Assembly: GCF_000299915.1 (NCBI RefSeq)
Contig: NZ_AMRI01000004.1
Coordinates: 62,001-126,000, forward strand
From: Gallaecimonas xiamenensis 3-C-1
GTDB taxonomy: Bacteria > Pseudomonadota > Gammaproteobacteria > Enterobacterales > Gallaecimonadaceae
DNA: 64,000 bases
Reading direction: 5' to 3'
Shown: piece after piece, positions 46,228 to 55,936 of the stretch
Numbering within the stretch: the first letter of the stretch is position 1
Layout of the letters: every line of letters starts with the position of its first letter
Translations under genes and position numbers: made by a program
The notes under the pieces: model-generated
The model's database searches: none
What the model saw: the letters and a program-made list of their open reading frames with translations, nothing else
Told to the model about the DNA's origin: nothing

Positions 46228-48606
46228 ATGAAATTTTCTGAAAACTGGCTGCGCCAATGGGTAAGCCCGGCCATCGATACCCAGGCCCTGTCCGAGCAAC
46301 TGTCCATGGCCGGCCTGGAAGTGGACGGCATCGAGCCGGTCGCCGGCAGCTTCCACACCGTGGTGGTGGGGGAAGTGGTGGAATGCGCCCAGCATCCCGA
46401 CGCTGACAAGCTGCGGGTCACCAAGGTCAATGTGGGCGAAGAAGAGCTGCTGGACATCGTCTGCGGCGCCCCCAACTGCCGAGCGGGCTTGAAAGTGGTG
46501 GTCGCCAAAGTGGGCGCCGAACTGCCCGGCGACTTCAAAATCAAGAAAGCCAAGCTGCGCGGCCAGCCGTCCCACGGCATGCTCTGTTCCTTCAGCGAGC
46601 TGGGTATCGAGATTGAAGCGGACGGCATCATCGAGCTGCCGGCGGACGCCGTCATCGGCACCGATATCCGCGATTATCTGGCGCTCAACGACAGCATCAT
46701 CGAAGTGGACTTGACCCCCAACCGCGCCGACTGCCTGGGCGTGCTGGGTCTGGCCCGGGAAGTAGGGGTACTCAATAACCTCGACGTTACCCCTGAGCCT
46801 TGCGCCCCGGTTGCCGCCAGCATCAATGACAAGCTGGATATCAGCCTCAAGGCCCCCGATGCCTGCCCGCGCTACCTGGGCCGGGTGATCAAGGGTGTGG
46901 ACCTTTCCCGCCCCAGCCCCCTGTGGCTGACCGAGCGCCTGCGCCGCAGCGGTATTCGCAGCATCGATGCGGTGGTGGACGTCACCAACTATGTGCTGAT
47001 TGAGCTCGGCCACCCCATGCACGCCTTCGACTTGGCCAAACTGGATGGCGCCATCCAGGTGCGCCTGGCCGAAAAAGGCGAGAAGCTGGTGCTGCTGGAC
47101 GAGTCCGAAGTGGAACTGGCCGATAACACCCTGGTCATTGCCGACGCTAGCAAAGCCCTGGCCATGGCCGGTGTCTTTGGCGGCCTGCATTCTGGCGTGA
47201 CCAGCGACAGCCAAGACATCTTCTTGGAAGCGGCCTTCTTTGCCCCCACCGCCATCGCCGGCCGTGCCCGCCAATACGGCCTGCACACCGATGCCTCCCA
47301 CCGCTACGAGCGCGGCGTCGACCCGCAGCTGACCCATAAAGCCATGGAGCGTGCCACCGCGCTGCTGCTGGCCATCGTCGGCGGCGAAGCTGGCCCCGTG
47401 GTGGAAGCGGCAGCCGAGGCGCATCTGCCTAAAGGCGCGCAAATCGTGCTGCGCAAGGCCCGCCTGGCCAAGGTGCTGGGCGCCGACATCGCCGATGACA
47501 AGGTTACCGAGATCCTGACCCGCCTGGGCACAGAGCCTGCCTTTGACGGCAGCCAGTGGACAGTGACGGCGCCAAGCTACCGCTTTGACATGGAGATTGA
47601 AGAAGATCTCATCGAAGAAGTGGCCCGGGTCTTTGGCTACAACAACATCGCCAACAAGGCTCCCCAAGCCAAGCTGGTGATGAGCCAGCACCGCGAAGCG
47701 GAACTGAGCCTCAAGCGGGTGCGTTCCCTGCTGGTGGACTTGGGTTACCAGGAAGCCATTACCTACAGCTTTGTCGAGCCCAAGGCCCAGGCGGCGCTGT
47801 TCCCCGGTGAAGCAGTGCAAATCCTGCCGCACCCCATCTCGGTGGAAATGTCCGCCATGCGGGTCTCCTTGTGGCCGGGCTTGCTGCAGGCGGTGCTGCA
47901 CAACCAGAACCGCCAGCAGAGCCGGGTGCGCTTTTTTGAGAGCGGCCTGCGCTTTGTCACCCGCGATGGCGAGCTCAAGCAGCAGAAGATGCTGTCCGGC
48001 GTTATCACCGGCAGTGCCTTTGGTGAGCACTGGACCCTTGAGCAGCGCGGCTGCGACTTCTTCGACCTCAAGGGGGACCTGGAGCAACTGCTGTCCCTGA
48101 CCGGCGCTATCGGCGAGTTCCGCTTCGAGCGCAGTGACCTCGATGCCTTGCATCCGGGCCAAAGCGCCAAGATTTTGCGTAATGGCGAGGTGGTTGGCCA
48201 CTTTGGTGTGCTGCACCCGGCCGCTGCAAAAGCCCTCGGCCTGAAGTCGCAACCTTTGGTCTTTGAATTACAATGGGATCTACTGGGTGAACGCCGCATT
48301 CCCGACGCCAAGCCGGTTTCTCGCTTCCCCGCCAACCGCCGCGATCTGGCATTGGTGGTGAAAAACGAGGTTGCTGCCGGTGATATTCTCGAGGTCGTGC
48401 AAAAAATTGGCGGAAATCAGGTAGTTGACGTAAACTTGTTTGACCTGTATTGCGGTAAGGGCGTCGCTGAAGGCCATAAGAGCCTTGCAGTCAGTCTGAC
48501 GCTTCAGGACACAGCGCGCACCCTCGAAGACAGCGAGATCGCTCAAGTGGTCAACCAAGTCGTCGAGGCGCTGAAAAGCCAGTTCAACGCATCCTTGAGG
48601 GAGTGA
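46228..48606 (+). CDS. pheT: Phenylalanine-tRNA ligase beta subunit
   Basis: A 792-residue protein (E. coli 795). It contains the EMAP-like tRNA-binding domain (about 40-150, [21 protein letters not shown]), B3/B4 editing region ([29 protein letters not shown]) and the C-terminal anticodon-binding domain ([13 protein letters not shown]). It proofreads Tyr-tRNA(Phe). The stop is 3 bp before ihfA. Confidence 0.97.
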   Translation: MKFSENWLRQWVSPAIDTQALSEQLSMAGLEVDGIEPVAGSFHTVVVGEVVECAQHPDADKLRVTKVNVGEEELLDIVCGAPNCRAGLKVVVAKVGAELPGDFKIKKAKLRGQPSHGMLCSFSELGIEIEADGIIELPADAVIGTDIRDYLALNDSIIEVDLTPNRADCLGVLGLAREVGVLNNLDVTPEPCAPVAASINDKLDISLKAPDACPRYLGRVIKGVDLSRPSPLWLTERLRRSGIRSIDAVVDVTNYVLIELGHPMHAFDLAKLDGAIQVRLAEKGEKLVLLDESEVELADNTLVIADASKALAMAGVFGGLHSGVTSDSQDIFLEAAFFAPTAIAGRARQYGLHTDASHRYERGVDPQLTHKAMERATALLLAIVGGEAGPVVEAAAEAHLPKGAQIVLRKARLAKVLGADIADDKVTEILTRLGTEPAFDGSQWTVTAPSYRFDMEIEEDLIEEVARVFGYNNIANKAPQAKLVMSQHREAELSLKRVRSLLVDLGYQEAITYSFVEPKAQAALFPGEAVQILPHPISVEMSAMRVSLWPGLLQAVLHNQNRQQSRVRFFESGLRFVTRDGELKQQKMLSGVITGSAFGEHWTLEQRGCDFFDLKGDLEQLLSLTGAIGEFRFERSDLDALHPGQSAKILRNGEVVGHFGVLHPAAAKALGLKSQPLVFELQWDLLGERRIPDAKPVSRFPANRRDLALVVKNEVAAGDILEVVQKIGGNQVVDVNLFDLYCGKGVAEGHKSLAVSLTLQDTARTLEDSEIAQVVNQVVEALKSQFNASLRE

Positions 48607-48609
48607 TCT

Positions 48610-48900
48610 ATGGCGCTGACCAAAGCAGAAATGGCCGAGCACCTCTTTACCAAGTTGGGGATCAACAAGCGGGTAGCCAAGGAGCTGGTGGAGTCCTTTT
48701 TCGAGGAGATCCGTCAGGCACTCGAAAGTGGAGAGCAGGTCAAGCTCTCCGGCTTCGGCAACTTTGAGCTTCGGGACAAAAACCAACGTCCCGGTCGTAA
48801 CCCAAAAACCGGAGAGGACATTCCCATTTCTGCGCGGCGCGTAGTGACCTTCCGGCCTGGCCAGAAGCTCAAGAGCCGCGTCGAGACGGTTCAAGAGTGA
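48610..48900 (+). CDS. ihfA: Integration host factor alpha subunit
   Basis: A 96-residue DNABII protein with [21 protein letters not shown] at the N-terminus, [26 protein letters not shown] as the arm and [17 protein letters not shown] at the end. This is the IhfA form, located after pheT as in E. coli. It pairs with IhfB (27223). A GGGAG site precedes the ATG. Confidence 0.97.
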   Translation: MALTKAEMAEHLFTKLGINKRVAKELVESFFEEIRQALESGEQVKLSGFGNFELRDKNQRPGRNPKTGEDIPISARRVVTFRPGQKLKSRVETVQE

Positions 48901-48902
48901 TG

Positions 48903-48931
48903 AAAAAGGGGAGCCTAGGGCTCCCCTTTTT
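48903..48931 (+). terminator. Bidirectional terminator after ihfA
   Basis: A 13 bp stem AAAAAGGGGAGCC/GGCTCCCCTTTTT with TAG loop; it overlaps the stop of the convergent DUF1853 gene and can act both ways. Confidence 0.9.
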
Positions 48932-49679
48932 CTTGCGGCCAATCGCTGGGCACCAGCATGTGCCTAAGGCCGGTATTAGCGTCCAGCAACATCAGCGGCT
49001 GGTCTGTTATCCCGTTAAAGGGCACTAGCTGCGCGGTGTCCACTTCCGCCAGCCATTGCCAACGCGCCAATCCATACCAGCGCCCGGCAGGCAGTTCTCC
49101 AAGCCGAAACCAGCTTCCTTGTTCATGGCCCTGTGCCAACCAGTCATGTGCCGGCCCTTGTCCGAATAACAGCCCTCGGCTTAGTAGCCGTCGCTCGCTG
49201 ATGGCCCAGCCGCGCTCGGCCAGCCAGCCTTGGGCCTGTGGTGTACTGAGCAGCGGCAGTTGCTGGCGGGCCAGGTGGCTGGCCTTGTGCTCCAGCCAGT
49301 CCCGCTGGCCAGGGCCCAGCCAGCCCTGGGGCAGGCCCAGGTAGAACTTGACGGTCAGCTCCCAATGTTCCAGCTGGCCGCTGTGGTTGTCCCTGAGGAT
49401 AAGGTCCGGCGCCCCCAGGGTGCGCTTGTCCACCACCAGGGGGCTGTCCTTGGCCAGTATTTGGTAACGCCCGGAGCCGGCCAGGATAGCGGCTACCAGC
49501 CATTCAAAGCGCTGGCCCAGGCGCTGGGTGCGGCCCAACTGCTGGGCCAGGGCCTCAAGATCCAGCTGGCCGGGCGCCGGCAAGTGCGCGCTCTTCCCAA
49601 GGGCCAGCAGCGGCGGCCTGTTCAGTACCCAGCGCACCATGGCGCCAGCATCTTGTGGGGTGAAGGAGACGATGTTCAT
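48915..49679 (-). CDS. DUF1853 family protein
   Basis: A 254-residue protein. LGRRFEWL-like helix (LGQRFEWLVAAILAGS), LGAPDLILRD and HWELTVKFYLGLP are the conserved DUF1853 blocks; the arrangement of Asp, Glu and Lys (DLI, WEL-x-VKF) recalls PD-(D/E)XK nuclease-like cores, but catalysis has not been shown as far as I know. Its last codons lie in the shared terminator. GAAGGAG is not present before ATG 49679 on this strand, so translation signals are modest. Confidence 0.85.
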   Translation of the reverse strand: MNIVSFTPQDAGAMVRWVLNRPPLLALGKSAHLPAPGQLDLEALAQQLGRTQRLGQRFEWLVAAILAGSGRYQILAKDSPLVVDKRTLGAPDLILRDNHSGQLEHWELTVKFYLGLPQGWLGPGQRDWLEHKASHLARQQLPLLSTPQAQGWLAERGWAISERRLLSRGLLFGQGPAHDWLAQGHEQGSWFRLGELPAGRWYGLARWQWLAEVDTAQLVPFNGITDQPLMLLDANTGLRHMLVPSDWPQEKGEP

Positions 49680-49756
49680 GGCCTAAGGCTAACACGGCCG
49701 AGGCTGTGGTGATCCATTGGTAACTTGTACGCGTATCTGCCATCATCAATTAAAAC

Positions 49757-49782
49757 CTATACACAAAATTAAATTTGTATAG
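49757..49782 (+). promoter_or_regulatory. AT-rich inverted repeat ahead of photolyase operon
   Basis: CTATACA (49757-49763) and TGTATAG (49776-49782) form perfect 7 bp arms around an all-A/T spacer flanked by C, in an otherwise GC-rich genome. It ends 6 bp before the GGAGG of the first operon gene. TGTATA half-sites are used by LitR/CarH-type MerR regulators, and such a regulator is the second gene of this operon. The link is inferred. Confidence 0.55.
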
Positions 49783-49796
49783 ATTTGGAGGCGGCA

Positions 49797-50741
49797 ATGA
49801 GCATCTGGGTCGGGGTTAGTGCCTGTGTCTTGGGGGAAAAGGTTCGCTTTGACGGCGGCCATAAGCTGTCCCGCTTTGTGGCAGACGAGCTGGGCCGGCA
49901 TTTTCGCTTCTTTCCCCTGTGCCCGGAGATGGCCGTAGGGCTCAGCTCACCCAGACCCACCATCCGCCTGGTGGGTAACGCCGAGCGGCCAAGGCTGGTG
50001 GGCACCAAGGACGGTAGCTGGGACATTACCGACGACCTCCACGCTTATAGCGACAAGGTGCTGCCGGGCCTTGGCCACCTGGCCGGTTATATCCTCTGTG
50101 GTAAATCGCCCACTTGCGGCATGGAAAGGGTCAAGGTCTATACCCCGGAAGGGGAAGGGCTTGGCAAGGTGGGAGTAGGGCTTTTTGCCGCCCGGTTGAT
50201 GGCCGCATACCCCAACCTGCCTATCGAAGAAGACGGCCGCCTGCACGACCCTTTGCTCCGTGAAAACTTCGTGATGCGGGTGATGACCTACCACCAATGG
50301 CTGGTCTTGCTGGCCGAAGGGCTCAGTGTCTCCGGGCTGATGGCCTTTCACCGGCGGCACAAGTTTTTGCTGCTGGCCCACAACCAAAAGCTTTACCGTG
50401 AATTGGGGCCCCTTATCGCCAAGGCCGACCCTGCCGAGCTACCGGCCCTGGCCGAGCGGTATATCACCGACTTTATGGCGGCCCTGGCCCACCCGGCCAG
50501 CAAGAAGGACCACAGCAATGTGCTGATGCACTTGCAGGGGTTTTTCAAAAAGGCCCTGTCGCGGGAAGAAAAGGGCGAGCTGCGCAGCCTTATCGACCAG
50601 TACCGCCAAGGGCTGGTGCCGCTGATGGTGCCCTTGACCCTCATAAACCATCACCTTAGCCGCCACCCGGTGCCTTATTTGGCCGAGCAAAGTTACCTCA
50701 ATCCTTATCCTGTGGACCTGAAACTGCGTTATGGACTCTGA
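49797..50741 (+). CDS. DUF523 and DUF1722 (YbgA-type) protein
   Basis: A 314-residue two-domain protein from ATG 49797 with TTGGAGG 6 bp upstream. DUF523 (about 1-150) has GVSACVLGEKVRFDGGHK and RFFPLCPEMAVGLSSPRPT, with conserved cysteines including GKSPTCGME. DUF1722 (about 190-310) has FHRRHKFLLLAHNQKLYRELG and VLMHLQGFFKKALS. YbgA domains often neighbour photolyase genes, including in E. coli. A role in thiouracil desulfuration has been proposed for DUF523 relatives; not certain here. Overlaps the next gene by 11 bp. Confidence 0.9.
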   Translation: MSIWVGVSACVLGEKVRFDGGHKLSRFVADELGRHFRFFPLCPEMAVGLSSPRPTIRLVGNAERPRLVGTKDGSWDITDDLHAYSDKVLPGLGHLAGYILCGKSPTCGMERVKVYTPEGEGLGKVGVGLFAARLMAAYPNLPIEEDGRLHDPLLRENFVMRVMTYHQWLVLLAEGLSVSGLMAFHRRHKFLLLAHNQKLYRELGPLIAKADPAELPALAERYITDFMAALAHPASKKDHSNVLMHLQGFFKKALSREEKGELRSLIDQYRQGLVPLMVPLTLINHHLSRHPVPYLAEQSYLNPYPVDLKLRYGL

Positions 50742-51453
50742 CCTTCTTAAAATCGGCGAGCTGGCCGAGCAAAGCGGCGTACTGCCGGTAACCCTGCGGG
50801 CCTGGGAGCGTCGTTATGGCCTGTTAAAGCCCCAGCGCACCCCCAAGGGCCACCGCCTCTATCCCCGCAGCGAACTGGATAAGGTCGCCAAGATCTGCCG
50901 CTACCTGGCCATGGGGGTAAGCCTGGGGGAGATCAAAAAGCTGCTGGCCGGCTTGCCCGAACCGGTAGCCACCCCCCTGGCCGATGCCCTGGCTACCCCC
51001 ATCCTGGCCCTGGCCCAAAGCCTCAATGTGCGGGGCCTGCGCCAGGCCCTTGAACAACTCTTGAAAGAGCAACCCCTGGAGCTGGTGTGCAGCGCCCTTT
51101 GGCAGCAGCTGGAACAATGGCCCCAGGGGCCTTTTTCGGAGCCGGCCAGGGGCCTGTTGGAAGGGGAACTTAGCCTGCGCCTGGCGGCCTTTAGCCGGCT
51201 GCAACAGCAGCAAAAGCGGCCGGCGGCGGTGTTGGCTGGGCAGTTACCGCTGCTGTGGCGGCAGATGGTGGCGGCGGTGTTGTCCCAGCGCTACCAGCTT
51301 ATCGACCTGGGGGACAGCCTGGACGACAAGGCCCTGCGCTTGGCCCTGGCCGCCCTTAACGTAGACCTCTTGTTCCTGGGGGCCATCAAGGGGGAATTGC
51401 CGGCCCATCACAGTGTGTTGCCCGGCGCTTTTGCATTTCAGGAGGCCCTATGA
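50731..51453 (+). CDS. MerR-family regulator, LitR/CarH-like with degenerate cobalamin domain
   Basis: A 240-residue protein. The N-terminal winged helix (LKIGELAEQSGVLPVTLRAWERRYGLLKPQRTPKGHRLYPRSEL) is of the MlrA/CarH type. The C-terminal part resembles a B12-binding module: a helical region (about 85-150) and a Rossmann-like end (AAVLAGQLPLLWRQMVAAVLSQRYQLIDLGDSLDDKAL). The cobalt-ligating histidine motif expected after the first strand is replaced by LPLLWRQ, so cobalamin binding is unlikely. It probably controls this light/stress operon. Overlaps the photolyase ATG (ATGA). Confidence 0.85.
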   Translation: MDSDLLKIGELAEQSGVLPVTLRAWERRYGLLKPQRTPKGHRLYPRSELDKVAKICRYLAMGVSLGEIKKLLAGLPEPVATPLADALATPILALAQSLNVRGLRQALEQLLKEQPLELVCSALWQQLEQWPQGPFSEPARGLLEGELSLRLAAFSRLQQQQKRPAAVLAGQLPLLWRQMVAAVLSQRYQLIDLGDSLDDKALRLALAALNVDLLFLGAIKGELPAHHSVLPGAFAFQEAL

Positions 51454-52838
51454 CCCAGTTGGTCTGGTTTCGAAACGACCTTCGCAGCCTGGACAACAGC
51501 GCTTTGGTGCAGGCGGCAAGGGCAGGGCAGGTCAGGGGGCTTTTTATCGCCACCCCGGGCCAATGGCGGCTGCACCAGATGGCGCCGGTCAAAATGCGCC
51601 TTATCAATAACGCGGTGACGCAGTTAAGCGGCCACTTGGCGGCGCTGGGCATCCCCTTGGATGTGGTGGCGCTGGACGACTTTGCCGCCATACCGGCCTT
51701 TCTGGCCCGTTATTGTCAGGAACAGGGTATCAGCGCCCTTTACGCCAACCGCGAATACCTGGTTAACGAGCTGGCCCGGGACCAGGCGGTAGCCGCCGCC
51801 TTACCCATTGCCTGCCACTTTAGCGACGATGCCTTACTGGCGCCGCCGGGGTCGGTGCTGACCGGCCAAGAGCAGCCCTACAGGGTCTTTACCCCCTTTA
51901 AAAAGCAGCTGAAAGCCAAACTGATGGCGGCCTTGCCAGAGGTGCAGCCCAGGCTCAAAGGGCAAAGCATTAGCCAGGCGCCGGTGCCGGAGTTTTCAGA
52001 CAGCGCATTTGACGGCCAGCTTGCCGATTGGCCCCAGGATGAAGAGGCGGCCCTGCTGGCCATGCGCCGCTTTGTCACCGAACGGGTGGCCGATTACAAG
52101 GCACAGCGGGACTTTCCAGCCCTGGATATCACCTCCAGGCTGTCGGCGGCCCTGAGCATTGGCCTGGTGTCGGTGCGCCAGTGTTTGTGGCGGCTGCTTC
52201 ACGAGCACCAGGATGCGGTCTGGGACGATGCCAGTGGCCCAGGCACCTGGCTTAACGAACTGATATGGCGCGATTTTTACCAGCACGTGGTCTGGCACTA
52301 TCCCCTGGTGGTCAAGGGCCGGGCCTTCCAGGCCGACACCGACGCCATTGCTTGGTCCTATGACGAGGCGGCTTTCAAAGCCTGGTGTGAAGGGCGGACC
52401 GGCTTTCCCATCGTCGATGCCGCCATGCGCCAGCTGGTGCAAACCGGCTGGATGCATAACCGGCTGCGGATGATAGTGGCCTCCTTCCTGGTTAAGGATC
52501 TGCTGATCGATTGGCGCCTGGGGGAAGCCTTCTTTATGCGCCACCTCATCGACGGCGACTTTGCCGCCAACAACGGCGGCTGGCAGTGGGCGGCCAGTAC
52601 CGGCACCGACGCCGCCCCCTACTTTCGTATCTTCAATCCCACCGAACAGGGCAAGCGCTTTGATCCTGACGGCCGCTTTATCCGTAGTTTTTTGCCAGAG
52701 CTTCAAGGACTTGATGACAAGTACCTGTTCGAGCCACAGCGCTACCCGGGTCCCTTGGACTATCCCAAGCCCCTGGTGGACCACAAACAGGCTAGGCAAA
52801 AAACCCTGGCCATGTTCAAGGCCCTCAAGGAGGGGTAA
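51450..52838 (+). CDS. phrB: Deoxyribodipyrimidine photolyase
   Basis: A 462-residue class I CPD photolyase. It has the N-terminal antenna-binding Rossmann domain (VWFRNDLRSLDNSAL) and the FAD domain with GRTGFPIVDAAMRQLVQTGWMHNRLRM and GDFAANNGGWQWAASTGTDAAPYFRIFNP, including the electron-transfer tryptophans. It repairs UV pyrimidine dimers using blue light. It follows the MerR regulator with a 4 bp overlap and precedes the lipid-modification genes. Confidence 0.96.
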   Translation: MTQLVWFRNDLRSLDNSALVQAARAGQVRGLFIATPGQWRLHQMAPVKMRLINNAVTQLSGHLAALGIPLDVVALDDFAAIPAFLARYCQEQGISALYANREYLVNELARDQAVAAALPIACHFSDDALLAPPGSVLTGQEQPYRVFTPFKKQLKAKLMAALPEVQPRLKGQSISQAPVPEFSDSAFDGQLADWPQDEEAALLAMRRFVTERVADYKAQRDFPALDITSRLSAALSIGLVSVRQCLWRLLHEHQDAVWDDASGPGTWLNELIWRDFYQHVVWHYPLVVKGRAFQADTDAIAWSYDEAAFKAWCEGRTGFPIVDAAMRQLVQTGWMHNRLRMIVASFLVKDLLIDWRLGEAFFMRHLIDGDFAANNGGWQWAASTGTDAAPYFRIFNPTEQGKRFDPDGRFIRSFLPELQGLDDKYLFEPQRYPGPLDYPKPLVDHKQARQKTLAMFKALKEG

Positions 52839-53266
52839 TGGAAGAGGCTCTGGCGCAGTTCCTAGACCACTACCAGCAGCTGGACAGGCGCAACCTGCAC
52901 CTGCTGGACGCCATGTACAGCCCGGATGTGCGCTTTATCGACCCGGCCCATCAGCTGGAAGGGCTGGTGGCCCTGCATCATTATTTCGAGAGCCTGTACG
53001 ACAACGTCGAGGCGGTACATTTTCGCTACCAGAGCAGCGAAGTGGTGGGGAACAAGGCTTGGGTGCAGTGGACCCTGGTGCTCTGCCACCCCCGCCTCAA
53101 TGCTGGCCACCGCTTTGAGTTTGACGGTGTCAGCCAACTGCTGTTCGACAAGGACGGCAAGGTCAGCCTGCACCGGGACTACTTTGACCTTGGCGCCATG
53201 CTCTATGAGCGGCTGCCGCTGCTGGGGCCCCTGGTGCGCTGGGTTAAAGGGAGGCTCGCCCAATGA
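52838..53266 (+). CDS. NTF2-like (SnoaL-type) protein
   Basis: A 142-residue single-domain protein with the NTF2-like cone fold pattern: an N-terminal helix pair, YSPDVRFIDPAHQLEGLVALHHYFESLY and VQWTLVLCHPRLNAGHRFEFDGVSQLLF. Asp/His residues line the putative pocket. It is a regular companion of the photolyase-SDR-amine oxidase genes in Vibrio and other marine bacteria; its role there is unknown. TAATG coupling to phrB. Confidence 0.85.
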   Translation: MEEALAQFLDHYQQLDRRNLHLLDAMYSPDVRFIDPAHQLEGLVALHHYFESLYDNVEAVHFRYQSSEVVGNKAWVQWTLVLCHPRLNAGHRFEFDGVSQLLFDKDGKVSLHRDYFDLGAMLYERLPLLGPLVRWVKGRLAQ

Positions 53267-53982
53267 AGGTGCTGGTGACGGGAGCCACTTCCGGCATAGG
53301 GCGCCAGCTGGCCCTGGACTACCACGGCGCCGGCCATGAGGTCTGGGCCTTGGGGCGAAGCCGCGAGGCCCTGGCCGAGCTTGCCAGGCTCGGCCTGAAC
53401 TGCGCTCAACTTGACCTTACCGACCGGGACGCAGTGCTGGCCTGGTGCGCTCCCCTCGGCGGCCTGGATCTGGTCATCCTCAACGCCGGTACCTGCGAAT
53501 ACCAGGATATGCCCGGTTTTGATGCCGCCAGTTTTATCCGGGTGATGCGCGCCAATGTGGAGTCCATGGCCATCTGCATCGAAGGACTGCTACCCAAGCT
53601 GTTGGGCCGGGAAGGGGCCCGCCTGGTAGGAGTCTGTTCCAGCGCCGCCTACCTGCCCCTGCCAAGGGCCGAGGCCTACGGCGCCTCCAAGGCGGCGGTG
53701 CGCTACCTGCTCGAATGCCTGGACATCACCCTGGCCCCCCACAAGGTGGCGGTCAGCACTGTCTACCCGGGGTTTGTCCGCACCCCGCTGACCGACCGCA
53801 ATGATTTTCCCATGCCCCTGGCCATCGACGTGGTGGCGGCTTCGCGCCATATCCGCCAGGGCATAGCCCGGGGCCGGCGCCATATTCATTTTCCCAAAGC
53901 CTTTACCTGGCCGCTGCGCTTGTTGGGGCTGTTGCCCCAATGGCTGTGGCGGCCCCTTGCCAGCAGGATGATAAAACAATGA
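53263..53982 (+). CDS. Short-chain dehydrogenase/reductase
   Basis: A 239-residue SDR with TGATSGIGRQLA (residues 6-17), VILNAGTCEY and the catalytic YGASKAAVRYLLE. Short cofactor loop and R after the second strand (ALGRSRE) suggest NADP. The C-terminus is basic and hydrophobic (WPLRLLGLLPQWLWRPLASRM), suggesting membrane association, fitting a lipid substrate. Operon context ties it to the FAD oxidase and cyclopropane-type synthase. Confidence 0.9.
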   Translation: MKVLVTGATSGIGRQLALDYHGAGHEVWALGRSREALAELARLGLNCAQLDLTDRDAVLAWCAPLGGLDLVILNAGTCEYQDMPGFDAASFIRVMRANVESMAICIEGLLPKLLGREGARLVGVCSSAAYLPLPRAEAYGASKAAVRYLLECLDITLAPHKVAVSTVYPGFVRTPLTDRNDFPMPLAIDVVAASRHIRQGIARGRRHIHFPKAFTWPLRLLGLLPQWLWRPLASRMIKQ

Positions 53983-55211
53983 AACGTATCGCCGTCGTCG
54001 GCTCCGGCATTGCCGGCATGAGCGCCGCCTATTACCTGTCCAGGCACCATGATGTCAGCCTGTTCGAAGCCGATCAGCGCCTGGGGGGCCATACCCATAC
54101 GGTGGATCTGGACCATGGCGGGGAAAAGAGCGCCATCGACACCGGTTTTATCGTCTTTAACGACAGGACCTACCCCCATTTCCAGCACCTTTTGGGGGAG
54201 CTGGGGGTGGCTTATCAGCCCACCGAGATGAGCTTTTCGGTGCGCAGTGACCAGCAAAACCTCGAATACAACGGCCACAGCCTGGCCACCCTGTTTGCCC
54301 AGAAACGCAACCTGCTGCGCCCCAAGTTCTGGGCCCTTATCAGGGATATCCTCAAATTCAACAAGGCCGCCAAGGCCGAGCTGCACAGCCCCAGCGCCCA
54401 GACCCTGGGCGCCTTTTTGGATAAGAACGGCTTTGGCCGCTGGTTTGTGGACTGCTACTTGCTGCCCATGGGGGCGGCTATCTGGTCCATGGGCCTGGAT
54501 GAAATGCGGGACTTCCCCCTGCAGTTTTTTGCCCGCTTTTTTGAAAACCACGGCCTGCTGGACGTGGCCAACCGCCCTCAGTGGTTCACCATCGAAGGGG
54601 GCTCGCGCAGCTACATAGGGCCGCTGACGGCCCCTTATCGCCAGCAAATCCACCTGGCCACCCCCATCCACGGCATTACCCGCCTGGCGCAAGGGGTCAG
54701 GCTGACCAGTGGCCAGCAGAGCTGGGACTTTGACGAGGTGGTACTGGCCTGCCATGCCGACCAGGCCCTGGCCATGCTTAGCGAACCTAGCGACGGAGAA
54801 AAGGCGGTGCTGGGCGCCCTGGGTTACAGTGATAACGATGTAGTGTTACACACCGACCAGGGCCACCTGCCCAAGCGCCGCCGCGCCTGGGCCAGTTGGA
54901 ACTACCGTCTGGGGCGGGGCCGGGGCAAGGCGGTAGTGACCTACCAGATGAATATCCTGCAGCGCCTGGCCAAGCAACATCAGTACCTGGTGACCCTGAA
55001 CGACGAGGTGGACGAAAGCCAGGTGCTGGGCCGCTACCGTTACAGTCACCCGGTTTACACTTTGGCCGCCATCGACGCCCAGCAGCAGTGGCAGCGCATC
55101 TCGGGGCAGGGGGGTATTCATTACTGCGGCGCCTACTGGTTTAACGGCTTTCACGAAGACGGGGTGCGCAGCGCCCTGCGGGTGTGCGACGCCCTAGGAG
55201 CCACCCCATGA
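53979..55211 (+). CDS. FAD-dependent amine oxidase-like flavoprotein
   Basis: A 410-residue flavoprotein from ATG 53979. GSGIAGMSAAYYLSRHHDVSLFEADQRLGGHTHTVD is the FAD-binding motif of the flavin amine oxidase/phytoene desaturase-like group, and IDTGFIVFNDRTYPHF the next conserved block. Homologues sit beside DUF1365 and CFA-synthase genes across bacteria. In Rhodobacter sphaeroides genes of such a set are linked to furan fatty acid formation; a comparable oxidation of a methylated acyl chain is my inference. ATGA overlaps on both sides. Confidence 0.9.
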   Translation: MKRIAVVGSGIAGMSAAYYLSRHHDVSLFEADQRLGGHTHTVDLDHGGEKSAIDTGFIVFNDRTYPHFQHLLGELGVAYQPTEMSFSVRSDQQNLEYNGHSLATLFAQKRNLLRPKFWALIRDILKFNKAAKAELHSPSAQTLGAFLDKNGFGRWFVDCYLLPMGAAIWSMGLDEMRDFPLQFFARFFENHGLLDVANRPQWFTIEGGSRSYIGPLTAPYRQQIHLATPIHGITRLAQGVRLTSGQQSWDFDEVVLACHADQALAMLSEPSDGEKAVLGALGYSDNDVVLHTDQGHLPKRRRAWASWNYRLGRGRGKAVVTYQMNILQRLAKQHQYLVTLNDEVDESQVLGRYRYSHPVYTLAAIDAQQQWQRISGQGGIHYCGAYWFNGFHEDGVRSALRVCDALGATP

Positions 55212-55936
55212 GCAGCGCCCTGTACGTAGGGCAGGTGCGCCACCGCCGCCATCTCCCCAAAGGCCACAGCTTCAGCTATCCCTTTTTCATGTGGTGGCTC
55301 GACCTTGGCCAGCTGCCGGCGCCGGTGGGGCGCTGGTTTGCCAGCGACCGCTGGGCCCTGGCCCGTTTTCATCGCCCCGATTATCTGGGGGACCCGGCCA
55401 TGCCCCTGGACGACGCCCTAAGGGCGCGTTGGCAGGAGCTGACCGGCTCGGCCCCCAGCGGCAAGGTTTATGGCCTGGTTAACCTTAGGACCCTGGGGCT
55501 CTACTTTAGCCCGGTCAATTTCTACTACGGTTTCGACCAGGACGGCACCTGGAGCCACTTTATGGCCGAGGTGTCCAACACCCCCTGGAACCAGCGCCAC
55601 TGCTACGGCTTTTTGGTCAAGGACGGCCAGGTGCCGGACCAGGCCAAGGCCTTTCACGTATCCCCCTTTAACCCCATGGACCAGCAATACCACTGGCGCC
55701 TCAAGGTGCCGGACGAAGCGTTGCTGGTGCACCTGGAAAACCATGACCAGCGCGGCCGGGTCTTTGACGCCACCCTGGCCATGCACCGCGAGCCCCTGAC
55801 CCTGGCCTCGGTGCGCCGGCAACTGCTGCGCCGGCCGGTGATGACCGCCACAGTGGTGGCCGGCATCTACTGGCAGGCCCTGAAACTGGCCCTTAAAGGC
55901 GTGAAATTTTACGGTTACCCCAAGGAGACGGCATGA
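55208..55936 (+). CDS. DUF1365 family protein
   Basis: A 242-residue protein from ATG 55208. GQVRHRRHLPKGHSFSYPFFMWWLDL, NPVNFYYG-like SPVNFYYGFDQDGTWSHFMAEVSNTPW and KAFHVSPFNPMDQQYHW are the signature blocks of DUF1365. The biochemical role is unknown but it is almost always found between the FAD oxidase and CFA-type synthase. Start and stop overlap the neighbours by 4 bp. Confidence 0.92.
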   Translation: MSSALYVGQVRHRRHLPKGHSFSYPFFMWWLDLGQLPAPVGRWFASDRWALARFHRPDYLGDPAMPLDDALRARWQELTGSAPSGKVYGLVNLRTLGLYFSPVNFYYGFDQDGTWSHFMAEVSNTPWNQRHCYGFLVKDGQVPDQAKAFHVSPFNPMDQQYHWRLKVPDEALLVHLENHDQRGRVFDATLAMHREPLTLASVRRQLLRRPVMTATVVAGIYWQALKLALKGVKFYGYPKETA

